64,000 bases of DNA from Stagnihabitans lacustris (GCF_025950525.1 NZ_JAPDGS010000004.1:62001-126000), one strand, 5' to 3'. Shown: positions 18,695 through 28,000, counted from the stretch's first letter. Numbers and translations are program-made. The notes: a model not told the origin generated them from the letters alone.

Positions 18695-19969
18695 TTACGC
18701 CAGCATGGCCATCGGGTTTTCCAGAAGCTCGACAATGTGCTTGAGGAGTTCCGCCCCAAGCGCGCCGTCGATGACCCGGTGATCGACCGACAGCGTCATG
18801 GACATGACGGTGGCGACGCCCAGTGTGCCGTCCTTCAACACCACCGGCTTCTTGATCCCGGCACCCACGGCCAGGATCGCGCCATGCGGCGGGTTGATGA
18901 CGGCGTCGAAATTCTCGACCCCCATCATCCCCAGGTTCGAGATCGCAAAGCTGCCGCCCTGATATTCGTGGGGCGCCAGTTTCTTGGTCTTGGCGCGGGT
19001 CGCCAGGTCTTTCATCTCGGCCGAAAGGGTCGAGAGGGTCTTCTTGTCGGCATCCTTCAGGACCGGGGTGAAGAGCCCGCCTTCCACCGCGACAGCCACC
19101 GCAACATCCGAGGGCTTCAGCTTGAGGATGCGATCCCCGGCCCAAACAGCGTTTGCATCCGGAACAGCTTGCAGAGCCGCCGCACAGGCCTTGATGATGA
19201 AGTCATTGACCGACAGCTTGACGCCGCGGGATTCAAGCCCCTTGTTCAGCTGCTCACGGAAGGCCATCAGCGCATCAAGCCGCACCTCGCGGCGCAGGTA
19301 GAAATGCGGGATGGTCTGCTTGGCTTCGGTCAGGCGGGCGGCAATCACCCGGCGCATCCCGTCCAAAGGCACCTCGGTATAGGCGCGGTCGGCATAGATT
19401 TTCATGACCGTTTCCGCTGCCATGCCGGTGGGCATGGCAGCCTTCGGGGCCGGAGCCGCCGCCACGGGGGCAGGGGCCGCGACCACCGCAGCCGGAGCGG
19501 CTTTGGCGCCCTCGACATCGGACCGCACGATGCGGCCATGCGGGCCGGAGCCTTGAACCTTGGTCAGGTCCAGACCCTTTTCCGCTGCGATCCGGCGGGC
19601 GAGCGGTGAGGCGAAGACGCGGGCGCCTTCAGCCTTCGGCGCAGCAGCCACGGCAACCGCCGCGACTGCGACCGGAGCTGCCACCGGAGCCGCGGCCGCC
19701 TTGGGTGCCGCCACTTCCGTCGAGCCGCCCTCTTCGATCAGCGTGGCGATGGCGGTGTTCACCTTCACCCCCGCCGTGCCTTCCGCGATCAGGATCTTGC
19801 CGATGGTGCCTTCATCCACCGCCTCGAACTCCATCGTCGCCTTGTCGGTCTCGATCTCGGCAAGGATCTGGCCGGATTTGACCACATCGCCCGCTTTGAC
19901 CAGCCATTTCGCCAGCGTGCCTTCCTCCATCGTGGGGGACAGCGCGGGCATCAGAATTTCGATAGCCAT
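18695..19969 (-). CDS. pdhC: Pyruvate dehydrogenase E2, dihydrolipoyl acetyltransferase
   Basis: Core of the complex that turns pyruvate into acetyl-CoA. It is 424 residues: one lipoyl domain (1-78) with lipoylated K43 in ETDKATMEF, an Ala/Pro linker, a peripheral-subunit binding domain (about 117-155, [17 protein letters not shown]), a second linker, and the catalytic domain (about 195-424) with the [11 protein letters not shown] active-site motif near the end. A single lipoyl domain is complemented by the one on E1 beta. Third gene of pdhABC; it starts 11 bases after pdhB. Confidence 0.97.
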   Translation of the reverse strand: MAIEILMPALSPTMEEGTLAKWLVKAGDVVKSGQILAEIETDKATMEFEAVDEGTIGKILIAEGTAGVKVNTAIATLIEEGGSTEVAAPKAAAAPVAAPVAVAAVAVAAAPKAEGARVFASPLARRIAAEKGLDLTKVQGSGPHGRIVRSDVEGAKAAPAAVVAAPAPVAAAPAPKAAMPTGMAAETVMKIYADRAYTEVPLDGMRRVIAARLTEAKQTIPHFYLRREVRLDALMAFREQLNKGLESRGVKLSVNDFIIKACAAALQAVPDANAVWAGDRILKLKPSDVAVAVAVEGGLFTPVLKDADKKTLSTLSAEMKDLATRAKTKKLAPHEYQGGSFAISNLGMMGVENFDAVINPPHGAILAVGAGIKKPVVLKDGTLGVATVMSMTLSVDHRVIDGALGAELLKHIVELLENPMAMLA

Positions 19970-19980
19970 GATCCCACCCC

Positions 19981-21333
19981 TTACCGATAGCAGACGGATT
20001 TGACAGCGGCGACCACATCGGCGGTCGTCACCAGGGCCAGCTTTTCAAGGTTGGCCGCATAGGGCATCGGCACATCCTTGCCGGTGCAGGTGATCACGGG
20101 CGCGTCCAGGTAATCAAAGGCGCGCTGCATGATCGTGCTGGCCAGGTGATCGCCGATCGAGCCCACCGGAAAGCCCTCTTCGACCGTGACGCAGCGGTTG
20201 GTTTTCATGACCGAAGCCAGAACCGTGTCATAGTCGATGGGCCGCAGGGTGCGCAGGTCGATGACTTCGGCCGCGATACCTTCCTCGGCCAGCTTGTCAG
20301 CGGCCTCCAGCGCGTAACGCATCCCGATGCCGAAGGAGACGATGGTGACGTCTTTCCCCTCACGCCAGATGCGGGCCTTGCCGAAGGGGATGGTGAAATC
20401 GGGCAGGTCGGGGACCTCGAACGATTGACCATACATGATCTCGTTTTCCAGGAAGATCACCGGGTTCGGATCGCGGATCGCCTGCTTCAGCAGACCCTTT
20501 GCGTCGCTTGCCGAATAGGGCATGACCACCTTCAGACCCGGGATCGCCGCATACCACGCCGCGAAGTCCTGGGAGTGCTGGGCGCCCACGCGGGCCGCCG
20601 CGCCATTGGCGCCACGGAACACAATCGGACAGCCAAGCTGACCGCCGGACATGTAATTCGTCTTGGCGGCAGAGTTCAGGATATGGTCGATGGCCTGCAG
20701 CGCGAAGTTGAAGGTCATGAATTCGACAATCGGGTTCAGCCCGCCCCAAGCCGCGCCAACGGCGATGCCGGTAAAGCCCATCTCGGTGATCGGCGTGTCA
20801 ACGACCCGCTTCGGCCCGAACTCATCCAATAGCCCTTGGGAGATCTTGTAGGCGCCCTGATACTCACCGACCTCTTCGCCCATCAGCATGACGTGCGGAT
20901 TGGCGCGCATCTCTTCGGCCATGGCCTCACGCAGAGCCTCACGAACGGTCATGGTCTTCATCGGCGTGCCGGGCGCCCAATCGGCCGAGGCCTTGGACAC
21001 CACAGCCACCGGGGCCGCCACGGCGACCGGGGCAGGGACCGCAACAGCCACAGCCACAGCGACCGGAGCCGCCTTCGGCGCAGCCGTCTCGCCCTCTTCG
21101 CCCATCAAGAGGATCGGCGTGTTCACTTTCACGCCGCTCGTCCCCTCAGGCACCAACAGCGCCCCAACGCGACCCTCATCGACCGCCTCGAACTCCATCG
21201 TCGCCTTGTCGGTCTCGATCTCGGCGATGATCTGGCCGGATTTGACCACATCACCAACCTTGACCAGCCATTTCGCCAAGGTGCCCTCTTCCATCGTGGG
21301 CGACAGAGCCGGCATCAATACTTCAATTGCCAT
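19981..21333 (-). CDS. pdhB: Pyruvate dehydrogenase E1 beta with N-terminal lipoyl domain
   Basis: Beta half of the thiamine-diphosphate E1 heterotetramer. It has 450 residues, about 125 longer than a plain E1 beta, because residues 1-78 are a lipoyl domain almost identical to that of the neighbouring E2 (K43 in ETDKATMEF), followed by an Ala/Pro/Val linker to about 125. The E1 beta part carries [12 protein letters not shown] and [14 protein letters not shown]. This architecture is typical of alphaproteobacteria. ATG 21333 is spaced correctly from GAGGGG; the ATG at 21339 would touch it. Confidence 0.96.
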   Translation of the reverse strand: MAIEVLMPALSPTMEEGTLAKWLVKVGDVVKSGQIIAEIETDKATMEFEAVDEGRVGALLVPEGTSGVKVNTPILLMGEEGETAAPKAAPVAVAVAVAVPAPVAVAAPVAVVSKASADWAPGTPMKTMTVREALREAMAEEMRANPHVMLMGEEVGEYQGAYKISQGLLDEFGPKRVVDTPITEMGFTGIAVGAAWGGLNPIVEFMTFNFALQAIDHILNSAAKTNYMSGGQLGCPIVFRGANGAAARVGAQHSQDFAAWYAAIPGLKVVMPYSASDAKGLLKQAIRDPNPVIFLENEIMYGQSFEVPDLPDFTIPFGKARIWREGKDVTIVSFGIGMRYALEAADKLAEEGIAAEVIDLRTLRPIDYDTVLASVMKTNRCVTVEEGFPVGSIGDHLASTIMQRAFDYLDAPVITCTGKDVPMPYAANLEKLALVTTADVVAAVKSVCYR

Positions 21334-21344
21334 GGTCATCCCCC

Positions 21345-22334
21345 TCAGGCGTAGATGTCGGTGTAGAGTTCCGAAACCGAAGGCTCCGGGCTTTCCTTGG
21401 CGAATTCAGCCGAGGCGTTCACGATGTCCTTGATCTCGCGATCAATCGCCTTCAGGTCCTCTTCCGAGGCCAGACCGGGCGTCAACAAAAGGTCGCGGAC
21501 ATGTTCGATTGCGTCCTTTTCGGCCTTCATCTTCTCGACCTCTTCGCGGGTGCGATACTTGGCCGGGTCGGACATCGAATGGCCGCGATAGCGATAGGTC
21601 ATCATCTCAAGGATATACGGCCCGTTGCCCGCGCGACAATGCGCGATGGCCTTTTCGCCAGCAGCCTTGACCGCCAGCACATCCATGCCGTCGACCTGCT
21701 CACCCGGGATGCCGTAAGCGAGGCCCCGACCGAACAAGGTCGTCGACTTGGTGGACCGCTTGACCGAGGTCCCCATGGCGTAACCGTTGTTTTCGATCAC
21801 AAAGATGATCGGCAAAGCCCAAAGCTCCGCCATGTTATAGGTCTCATAGACCTGACCCTGGTTGGCCGCGCCGTCCCCGAAATAGGTGAAGGTGACGTTG
21901 TCGTTGCCCTTGTATTTGTCGGCGAAAGCCAGACCGGCCCCCAGCGGCACCTGCGCGCCCACGATCCCATGCCCGCCATAGAAATGCTTGGCACGGGAGA
22001 ACATGTGCATCGAGCCGCCCTTGCCGCGCGAATAACCGCCCGCGCGGCCGGTCAGCTCGGCCATGACGCCATTGGCCTCCATGCCGCAAGCCAGCATATG
22101 CCCATGGTCACGATAAGAGGTGACGCGCTTGTCGCCTTCCTTGGTGCAGGCCTCAAGCCCGACCACCACGGCTTCTTGCCCGATATACAGGTGGCAAAAG
22201 CCCCCGATCAGACCCATGCCGTAAAGTTGCCCCGCCTTCTCTTCGAATCGGCGGATCAACAGCATCTCGCGGTAGTATTTCAGCAGCTCTTCCCGCGACA
22301 CATTGGATTTCGCGGCATCTTTCTTGGTGGCCAA
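21345..22334 (-). CDS. pdhA: Pyruvate dehydrogenase E1 alpha
   Basis: Thiamine-diphosphate subunit that decarboxylates pyruvate. It is 329 residues. The cofactor motif starts GDGAANQG at 153 and ends with NN at 182-183, and [12 protein letters not shown] and KGGSMHMFS are the conserved substrate and phosphorylation-loop regions. First gene of pdhABC on the minus strand, with pdhB starting 11 bases on. No E3 (lpd) gene is present in the window. A promoter with an 18-bp operator-like palindrome lies immediately upstream. Confidence 0.97.
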   Translation of the reverse strand: MATKKDAAKSNVSREELLKYYREMLLIRRFEEKAGQLYGMGLIGGFCHLYIGQEAVVVGLEACTKEGDKRVTSYRDHGHMLACGMEANGVMAELTGRAGGYSRGKGGSMHMFSRAKHFYGGHGIVGAQVPLGAGLAFADKYKGNDNVTFTYFGDGAANQGQVYETYNMAELWALPIIFVIENNGYAMGTSVKRSTKSTTLFGRGLAYGIPGEQVDGMDVLAVKAAGEKAIAHCRAGNGPYILEMMTYRYRGHSMSDPAKYRTREEVEKMKAEKDAIEHVRDLLLTPGLASEEDLKAIDREIKDIVNASAEFAKESPEPSVSELYTDIYA

Positions 22335-22357
22335 GGGTTCCTCCCGGGTTCGAAAGA

Positions 22358-22404
22358 TAGTTCAACATTGAACTACCTATACCACATCGGGAAAACAAAG
22401 CCAA
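22358..22404 (-). promoter_or_regulatory. Promoter and operator-like palindrome of pdhABC
   Basis: On the minus strand a -35 TTGGCT (22399-22404) and a -10 TATAGG (22376-22381) are separated by 17 bases. Directly after the -10 box comes the perfect inverted repeat TAGTTCAACATTGAACTA (22358-22375), which would cover the transcription start, the standard place for a repressor. The pdhA start is 24 bases further on. The binding protein is not known from the sequence. Confidence 0.6.
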
Positions 22405-22506
22405 ACCCATTCCCGCCACGGCGCCAGACATGCCAGCCATGCGCCGCGCTCATGGCTTTCACTCGGGTTCCAATAGGCAGCTGCGGCGCCCAAAAAAGCC
22501 CGATCG

Positions 22507-22570
22507 CTTTCACATTGGCCCAAATACTCCGGGGGAGAGGCGCGAAAGCGCCTCGGGGGCAGCGCCCCCC
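22507..22570 (-). repeat. 3'-end element with two hairpins (copy 4)
   Basis: Lies just past the FtsB-like gene. In minus-strand order: a GGGGG/CCCCC hairpin, a 7-bp stem GAGGCGC with a GAAA tetraloop, then GGAGTATTTGGGCCAATGTG and AAAG. The same order occurs after the MFS gene at 38063-38113. Confidence 0.7.
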
Positions 22571-22584
22571 TCCTGAAACCTACC

Positions 22585-22887
22585 TTAGCGGATCACGATC
22601 TCGTCGGCGCGGACATAGCCCAGGACCGAGCGGACCTGTTCGTCCAGCAGGTCCATATCCAGGAAATGATCCGAAAGCCGCTTGGTCAGGTTCTGCAACT
22701 CGTCCAGCTCGCCCGCCAGCCGGTCCCGTTCCGACGTCAGTTCAGAGATTTCGCCCGCGGTCTGGGCCTGACGAAAGACGCCGTAATCACCCTGGATCGC
22801 CGCAAAGCCAAAGTTGCCGCCAAGGATCGCGATAATGGCGAAATAGGCCATCGAGGCCATGCGGCGGCGCGGGTCGGTCTGGGTCAT
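22585..22887 (-). CDS. FtsB/DivIC-like septum formation protein
   Basis: A small 100-residue bitopic membrane protein: a short basic cytoplasmic tail (TQTDPRRR), one membrane helix at about 11-32, and a periplasmic coiled coil (about 38-72, with ELTSERDRLAGELDELQ). This is the layout of the FtsB/DivIC family, which joins FtsL and FtsQ in the divisome. The ATG at 22887 has AGAGG upstream; an earlier frame start would add an unlikely basic stretch. Proximity to pdhA, as seen here on the same strand, is common in alphaproteobacteria. Confidence 0.85.
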   Translation of the reverse strand: MTQTDPRRRMASMAYFAIIAILGGNFGFAAIQGDYGVFRQAQTAGEISELTSERDRLAGELDELQNLTKRLSDHFLDMDLLDEQVRSVLGYVRADEIVIR

Positions 22888-23031
22888 GCTCTGCCTCTTG
22901 GCCCACTTCCGGGGCTTTGCCGCAGTTTGCCCAAAAACCCCGGAAAAAGAAACCCCCATCTCTGGGTTCAATCAGGGCTCCTATTGCACAAACGAAAGCC
23001 CTTGCGGCTTATGAGACACAACCGGGGTCAT

Positions 23032-23664
23032 TTACGGCTCGTATTGCACATCGGTGTCGAAACTGCCCGTCACCTCGCGGCACCGCGCGTTTTTTGCCAC
23101 CACCACCGGGTCGCCATCGGCCGAACAGATCCGCGCGGTGAAATGCCCGGTCGCATGACCATAGCCCGAGGAACTCCCCGGCGTCTGCGGCACAAAGCTG
23201 TCGATCACCAGAACGCCTTCACCGCCCTCCGAGGTCCAGCGCCGGCCGCGGAAAGTCTCTTTGATCGAGATCGCCACCACGGCCGCCGCATCCGTGCTGC
23301 CCGGTCCGATCACGCCCGAGAATGTCCCCTTGACGCGCAAGAGCCCCGACTTGGCGTCCTCGTCGCCATTGGGCCAGGCGGTCAGGGTGAATGTCGGCGC
23401 CCCGCTCTCCATCCCCAGAAAAAACGCCGAGGCGTCAAAGGCGCCGATCGAGTAATCAAAGGTGGTGAAATAGAAAGTATCGGCCCCCTCGGTGAGGACG
23501 GCGCCACCCATGGCAGGCGGATAGCCCTCGGGTGGCGGGTGATAGGCCTGCACCTCGGCCTGAATTGCGGCCTGAGTCTCGGCGGCGGTTTCGGCATAAA
23601 GCGGAGGGGCCACAAACGCAGTGGCAAAAAGCGCGGGCATCACGGCAAGAACAATGCGCTGCAT
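23032..23664 (-). CDS. Secreted protein of unknown function
   Basis: A 210-residue protein that I do not recognise. Residues 1-24 form a signal peptide (PPLYA-ETAA), so it should be periplasmic or exported. The rest is predicted mostly beta (VLTEGADTFYFTTFDY, TFTLTAWPNGDED, GHFTARICS) with two cysteines 15 residues apart near the end, possibly a disulphide. No metal or catalytic motif stands out. ATG 23664 has CAGGA five bases upstream. It stands alone between ftsB and fbaB. Confidence 0.7.
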   Translation of the reverse strand: MQRIVLAVMPALFATAFVAPPLYAETAAETQAAIQAEVQAYHPPPEGYPPAMGGAVLTEGADTFYFTTFDYSIGAFDASAFFLGMESGAPTFTLTAWPNGDEDAKSGLLRVKGTFSGVIGPGSTDAAAVVAISIKETFRGRRWTSEGGEGVLVIDSFVPQTPGSSSGYGHATGHFTARICSADGDPVVVAKNARCREVTGSFDTDVQYEP

Positions 23665-23758
23665 GGCAATCCTGAATTGAAAGGGCCCGGGAAGTGTTCC
23701 CGGGCCCCAAGTTTGTGTCAAGTCTGGTCTTGGCCGTCAGCCGATCAGTCCCAACTTT

Positions 23759-24688
23759 TCAGGCCTTGCCCTTGTAGATGTCCACCATGGTCTGCAACAA
23801 CTCCATCGCCTCTTCGCGCGGGCGTTGAAAGCAGTTGCGGCCGATGATCGACCCATTGCCGCCGCCGTCGCGGATCGCGCGGGCATCGTCCAGGACCGAG
23901 TCCGCGCCCTTGGCCGCGCCGCCCGAAAACACGATGATCCGCTTGCCGTTCATCACCGAGCGCACACATTCCCGCACCCGGTCGGCCTGGGTGGCCAGGG
24001 GGATATGCCCGGCCTCAAACGCCTTCTTGGCCTCGGGCTGGCTGAGGTGGTCGGTGGAAAGCTTGACCTTGATGATATGCGCGCCCAGCAAAGCCGCGAT
24101 ATGGGCGGCATAGGCCGTCACATCGGCCGCGGTCTCGGCGTCCTTGTCCAGATCCTCGCCGCGGGGATAGGACCAGATGATCGTGGCGATCCCTTTGGCG
24201 GCCGCCTCACGCCGCATTTCGGCGATGTCACCGAACATGTCCAGCGACTGCGAGGACCCGGGATAGATCGTGAAACCGATGGCCGCGCAGCCCAGGCGCA
24301 GCGCATCATCGACCGAAGCGGTGATGGCCTGCGTCTTCGGCGCCACCTTGGGCAAAAGCGAATTGGCCGAGTTCACCTTCAGGATCGTCGGGATTTGGCC
24401 TGCAAAGGTATCGGCGCCGGCCTCCAGCGGCCCCAAAGGCGCGGCATAGGCCGAAAGCCCGGCATCGACGGCCATCTGATAATGGTAATGCGGATCATAG
24501 GCGGCGGGGTTGACCGAAAAGCTGCGCGCCGGCCCATGTTCAAAGCCCTGATCGACCGGCAGGATGATCATCTTGCCGGTTCCGCCCAGCTTGCCCTCCA
24601 TCAACATGCGGGCAAGATTGCCCTTCACGCCGGGGTTTTCGCCCTCGTAACACGAGAGGATTTTCTGGACGATCCTTGTGGTGCGCAT
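23759..24688 (-). CDS. fbaB: Fructose-bisphosphate aldolase, class I (DhnA/FbaB type)
   Basis: Schiff-base aldolase interconverting fructose 1,6-bisphosphate with two triose phosphates in glycolysis and gluconeogenesis. It is 309 residues. The candidate Schiff-base lysine is K207 or K209 in HIIKVKLST; D46 in LPVDQGFEHGP and the phosphate loops SGGAAKGAD and GRNCFQRP fit the archaeal-type class I family. I took ATG 24688, which has AGGAGG, over a GTG at 24703. Divergent from an XRE-cupin regulator across a 170-base region with an 18-bp palindrome. Confidence 0.92.
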   Translation of the reverse strand: MRTTRIVQKILSCYEGENPGVKGNLARMLMEGKLGGTGKMIILPVDQGFEHGPARSFSVNPAAYDPHYHYQMAVDAGLSAYAAPLGPLEAGADTFAGQIPTILKVNSANSLLPKVAPKTQAITASVDDALRLGCAAIGFTIYPGSSQSLDMFGDIAEMRREAAAKGIATIIWSYPRGEDLDKDAETAADVTAYAAHIAALLGAHIIKVKLSTDHLSQPEAKKAFEAGHIPLATQADRVRECVRSVMNGKRIIVFSGGAAKGADSVLDDARAIRDGGGNGSIIGRNCFQRPREEAMELLQTMVDIYKGKA

Positions 24689-24744
24689 CTTGGCCTCCTG
24701 CACGTTGCAGCGTCTTTATCCATGGCGCCTGCGGCCCTGTCCAT

Positions 24745-24762
24745 GATGTTTGCGCAAACATC
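24745..24762. promoter_or_regulatory. 18-bp palindrome GATGTTTGCGCAAACATC
   Basis: A perfect palindrome 57 bases before the fbaB start and 97 before the regulator gene, placed to control either or both. Its core recurs at 5008-5019 before the polyamine-type importer. An XRE or LacI-type repressor site is the natural reading. Confidence 0.6.
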
Positions 24763-24858
24763 GCTGACGAAGACACCGCAGCCGCCCCGGACGAGGCTTT
24801 CGCACCAGTTGCGGCAAGGGGCCGTAAAAGCTATGAGGGGCAAAAGCCAAGAGGGCTC

Positions 24859-25563
24859 ATGTCCAATTCCGATCCCCATTCGCCCGCCCCCACTGCGTCC
24901 GACCGGCGTGCTGCTGACCCGCGCTCTTCTGACCCGCGCTCTTCTGACCCGCGCCGGCTGATCCGCATCGCGCGTGAGACGCCCGACGCCGCCGAACCCC
25001 CGCCCGAGCCGCTGGACCTTGGCTTGCGCGTGCGGGAGTTGCGCAAGGCAAAGGGCTGGACGCTGGATCAGGCCGCGGCGCAGGCGGGGCTTGCGCGCTC
25101 GACCCTGTCCAAGATCGAAAACGGCCAGATGTCGCCGACCTATGACGCGGTGCGCAAACTGGCCGAGGGGCTGAAGATCTCGGTCCCGCAGCTGTTCACA
25201 CCGGCGGCCAAGGCCCAGGTCTCGGGGCGGATGGCCGTGACCAAGATGGCCACGGGTCAGGCCCATGTGACCGCCACCTATGAACACGAGCTGTTGGGCG
25301 GGGGCCTGCGCACCAAGCAGATGCTGCCCTACCGCGCCACGATCCGGGCGCGGGCGATGGAGGATTTCGACGGCTGGGTTCGCCATTCGGGCGAAGAGTT
25401 CCTGTATGTGCTGACCGGTATCGTGCGGCTTTACACCGAGTTCTATGAACCGGTGGACCTGAAACGCGGCGACAGCGCCTATTACGACGCCACCATGGGC
25501 CACAACGTGATCAGCCTGTCCGAAGAGGATGCCACGATCCTTTGGGTGACGTCTCTGTCCTAA
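24859..25563 (+). CDS. XRE-family regulator with C-terminal cupin
   Basis: A 234-residue DNA-binding protein. After a disordered N-terminus (1-50) containing a tandem DPRSS repeat, a helix-turn-helix of the XRE type lies at about 54-112 (LRKAKGWTLDQAAAQAGLARS). A cupin sensor domain (about 165-232, HSGEEFLYVLTGIVRLY) follows. This is the PuuR-like layout; members sense polyamines, amino acids or sugars. ATG 24859 has AGAGGG upstream. It is divergent from fbaB and may bind the 18-bp palindrome between them. Ligand unknown. Confidence 0.88.
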   Translation: MSNSDPHSPAPTASDRRAADPRSSDPRSSDPRRLIRIARETPDAAEPPPEPLDLGLRVRELRKAKGWTLDQAAAQAGLARSTLSKIENGQMSPTYDAVRKLAEGLKISVPQLFTPAAKAQVSGRMAVTKMATGQAHVTATYEHELLGGGLRTKQMLPYRATIRARAMEDFDGWVRHSGEEFLYVLTGIVRLYTEFYEPVDLKRGDSAYYDATMGHNVISLSEEDATILWVTSLS

Positions 25564-25632
25564 GCCGGAGGACTGCCGTCCCCCAAGCCAGCGGTCCTTG
25601 GACCAATGGCGGCACCGCTGGCTCACCCCCCG

Positions 25633-25893
25633 CCTGGAGGGACCCACGGGCCCCTCCAGACCTCCCCGTGAGTATTTGGGTCAGTATGAAAGACCAAAGG
25701 CCGCCCGTTTGAACTGGCGAGCCTGTCAGTTTGGAATACGCATGGGGGTCTCTAGGCCGCTTCAGAGCTTCCGCGAACTTTCTAAGAGAGTATTTGTGTC
25801 AGTATGAAAGACCAAGGGGCGCCCGATTGAGCTGGCGCCGCTTTCAATTTGGCCGACATACGCATGGGGGTTCCAAGGGGGAGCGTGCTCCCC
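25633..25893 (+). repeat. Tandem pair of 3'-end elements with hairpins (copies 5 and 6)
   Basis: The 374-base gap after the XRE-cupin gene holds no gene. A hairpin CTGGAGGG-ACCCACGGG-CCCCTCCAG (25633-25660) precedes GTGAGTATTTGGGTCAGTAT then GAAAGACCAA (25668-25697). A second copy begins at 25788 with a period of about 118 bases (AGAGTATTTGTGTCAGTATG then AAAGACCAA). Both are followed by similar sequence ending ATACGCATGGGGGT. A CCAAGGGGGAG-type hairpin closes the second. Confidence 0.75.
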
Positions 25894-25937
25894 TTTGGCC
25901 AGGGGGTGCGGGGGGCGGGAGCCCCCCGCTTCTGGCC

Positions 25938-26063
25938 TCAGCCGCCGCCGCCCATCCAGCCGCCGACGCGGTTGGCGCTGCCGGATATATCCATGCCCAC
26001 GCCCGAGATCGTGTTGCAGCCGGCCAGTGCGGCCAAGATGGCCACCAGGATCAGTTTCTTCAT
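25938..26063 (-). CDS. Entericidin-like small lipoprotein
   Basis: A 41-residue lipoprotein: signal sequence MKKLILVAILAALAGC with lipobox cysteine C16, then a short glycine-rich tail (NTISGVGMDISGSANRVGG). This fits the entericidin A/B family of tiny envelope lipoproteins, whose role in alphaproteobacteria is poorly defined. ATG 26063 has AGAGG upstream. It starts 13 bases after the YejA-like gene, so it may share that message. Confidence 0.8.
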   Translation of the reverse strand: MKKLILVAILAALAGCNTISGVGMDISGSANRVGGWMGGGG

Positions 26064-26076
26064 TGCTCTGCCTCTT

Positions 26077-27894
26077 TCATTTCGCCTCAAACCACCAGAC
26101 ATCGGGCAAGAACCCCAGCCAATCGCCATAGAGCGGCAAGCGCTCTGGGTGATGCAGCGCGGAGTTGTGCGCCACGCGGCTGACGTCCGAATACCAGAAC
26201 GGGATCACATATCGCCCCGAGGTCAGGACCCGGTCAAGGGCCTGCACCGAAGTCACGAAATCCTCGCGGTCTTTTGAGCTGACCATGGTCGAAATCAGCC
26301 CATCCACGGCCTTGGAGCCCACGCCCATATAGTTCCGCGTCCCCTCGGTGGTCACGCCATCCGCGCCCCAATACAGCGTCTGTTCGTTGCCCGGGCTCAG
26401 GCTCAGCGACCAGGCGTTGTAGATCATGTCATAGTCGTATTTCGTGATCCGCTCTTTATAGGCGGCCGAGTCCGAGGTGGTGATCGTCAGCTTGACCCCC
26501 AGCTTCTCCAGGCTTTGCGCCCAGATGTTCGCGGCCGAAACCGCATCGGCCGCGCCATTCGCCAGCAGCAGCTCAAAGGCCAGCGGCGTGCCGCTGGCAT
26601 CCCTTAGAACGCCGTCCTGCACGGTCCAGCCGGCCTCTTCCAAAAGGGCTGTCGCCTTGCGGATATTGCCGCGGTTGGCCTCAGAGCCGTCGCCCTGGGG
26701 CAGGGCGTAACCCTCCAGCGCGCCGGGCAGAAGATCGGCCCCATAGGGCGCAAGCAGCGCCGCCACCGCGTCCGAGGCCGGGGCCGCCACATCCCCCGCC
26801 AGCTCCGAATTGGCGAAATAGCTGTCGGCGCGCGGCAATTTGCCAGCGTTCAGCGACTGGTTCACGAATTCAAAGTTGAAGGACAGCGTCAGCGCCTCGC
26901 GCACACGCCAATCGGCAAAGATCGGCTTGCGGGTGTTGAAAACAAAGCCGTTCATCCCCGAGGGCCGCTGATGCGGGATCTCTTCCTTGACCACCTCGCC
27001 CGAGGTCACGGCGGGAAAGTCGTAATCGCGCTCCCATTTGGCGGCATTGCTTTCGCGGTAAAGGTCGATGGTGCCGGCCTTCATCGCCTCGATCATCACG
27101 GTGGGATCGGCGAAATACTGGTATTTGATCGTGTCGAAATTCCACAGGCCCTGGTTGATGGGCAGATCGCGGCCCCACCAATCGGCGCGGCGCGTGAAGC
27201 TGATCACGGTGCCGGCATCGACCTTGCCCACGACATAGGGGCCAGAGCCGATCACCGCGGTCAGTCCCGCCTCGGCAAAGTCGCGGCCCTGAAACTGCGC
27301 CTTTTTCAGCACCGGACGCAGACCCAGCAGAAGCGGCAACTCGCGGTCCGGGGCGGCAAAGGTAAAGCGCACGGACCGCGGGCCGGTGGCCTCGGCCTTG
27401 GCGACCTTTTTCCAGGCGGCGGCATAGCGCGGGTTGCCTTGGGTGCCCAGGGTCTCCATCGACCACAACACGTCCTCGACCGTCACCGGGCTGCCATCCG
27501 AGAAGGTCGCCCCCTCACGCAGGGTAAATTCCACGTAGGACCGCGAATCATCGGTATCAATCGATTCGGCCAAAAGCCCGTAAAGCGCGAAGGGCTCGTC
27601 GTAGTTCCGCGCCATCAGCGTCTCGACCGTCAGGGGGGACACGGCGCCCGGCGCCTGGCCTTTGGTGATGAAGGGATTGAGCGAATCAAAGCTTCCCGCC
27701 TCGCCGAATGTCACCGTGCCGCCCTTGGGGGCCTGGGGGTTGGCCTGGGGCAGGGCCACAAAATCCGGTGGAAGCGCAGGCGCGCCATACATAGCTATGC
27801 CATGCTGGGGCTGGGCAAAGCCCGGCAGGGCGGCCAGCGCGGACAAGAAACAAAGGGCGGAAACGCGCGTGAGGCGCGAGAGAGCGGGGCGCAT
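26077..27894 (-). CDS. Periplasmic oligopeptide-type binding protein (YejA-like)
   Basis: A 605-residue family 5 solute-binding protein with signal peptide 1-27 (ALPGFA-QPQ). Recognisable parts are the N-terminal GIAMYGAPALPPDFVALPQANPQAP stretch seen in YejA-type proteins, LREGATFSDGSPVTVEDV and VREALTLSFNFEFVN. YejA partners usually sit with yejBEF permease/ATPase genes; none is here, so it is an orphan binding protein or serves a distant transporter. YejA systems import peptides such as microcin C. Own promoter at 27928-27956. Confidence 0.88.
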   Translation of the reverse strand: MRPALSRLTRVSALCFLSALAALPGFAQPQHGIAMYGAPALPPDFVALPQANPQAPKGGTVTFGEAGSFDSLNPFITKGQAPGAVSPLTVETLMARNYDEPFALYGLLAESIDTDDSRSYVEFTLREGATFSDGSPVTVEDVLWSMETLGTQGNPRYAAAWKKVAKAEATGPRSVRFTFAAPDRELPLLLGLRPVLKKAQFQGRDFAEAGLTAVIGSGPYVVGKVDAGTVISFTRRADWWGRDLPINQGLWNFDTIKYQYFADPTVMIEAMKAGTIDLYRESNAAKWERDYDFPAVTSGEVVKEEIPHQRPSGMNGFVFNTRKPIFADWRVREALTLSFNFEFVNQSLNAGKLPRADSYFANSELAGDVAAPASDAVAALLAPYGADLLPGALEGYALPQGDGSEANRGNIRKATALLEEAGWTVQDGVLRDASGTPLAFELLLANGAADAVSAANIWAQSLEKLGVKLTITTSDSAAYKERITKYDYDMIYNAWSLSLSPGNEQTLYWGADGVTTEGTRNYMGVGSKAVDGLISTMVSSKDREDFVTSVQALDRVLTSGRYVIPFWYSDVSRVAHNSALHHPERLPLYGDWLGFLPDVWWFEAK

Positions 27895-27927
27895 TTGGGC
27901 AAACCTTTCGACTGCAGCTTTGATGCG

Positions 27928-27956
27928 ACCCTAAGCCCGTGTGCGGCCCTTTTCAA
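27928..27956 (-). promoter_or_regulatory. Predicted promoter of the YejA-like gene
   Basis: On the minus strand -35 TTGAAA (27951-27956) and -10 TAGGGT (27928-27933) have a 17-base spacer, about 35 bases before the start codon. Confidence 0.45.
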
Positions 27957-27965
27957 ACCTTTAGC

Positions 27966-27994
27966 TTGAAGTGTTAATCTAGGATCGCTATACA
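27966..27994 (+). promoter_or_regulatory. Predicted sigma-70 promoter of the small RNA
   Basis: TTGAAG (27966-27971), a 17-base spacer and TATACA (27989-27994), among the best matches to the housekeeping consensus I noticed in this GC-rich window. It points to the plus strand, back to back with the YejA-gene promoter. Confidence 0.6.
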
Positions 27995-28000
27995 AGGCTT

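Noticed and set aside
18411..18782. Short frame with repeated FHTLAG-like peptides after cysE
   Set aside because: It is a translation of the tandem hairpin units and the 3'-end element, not a gene. Similar spurious peptides arise at the other copies.
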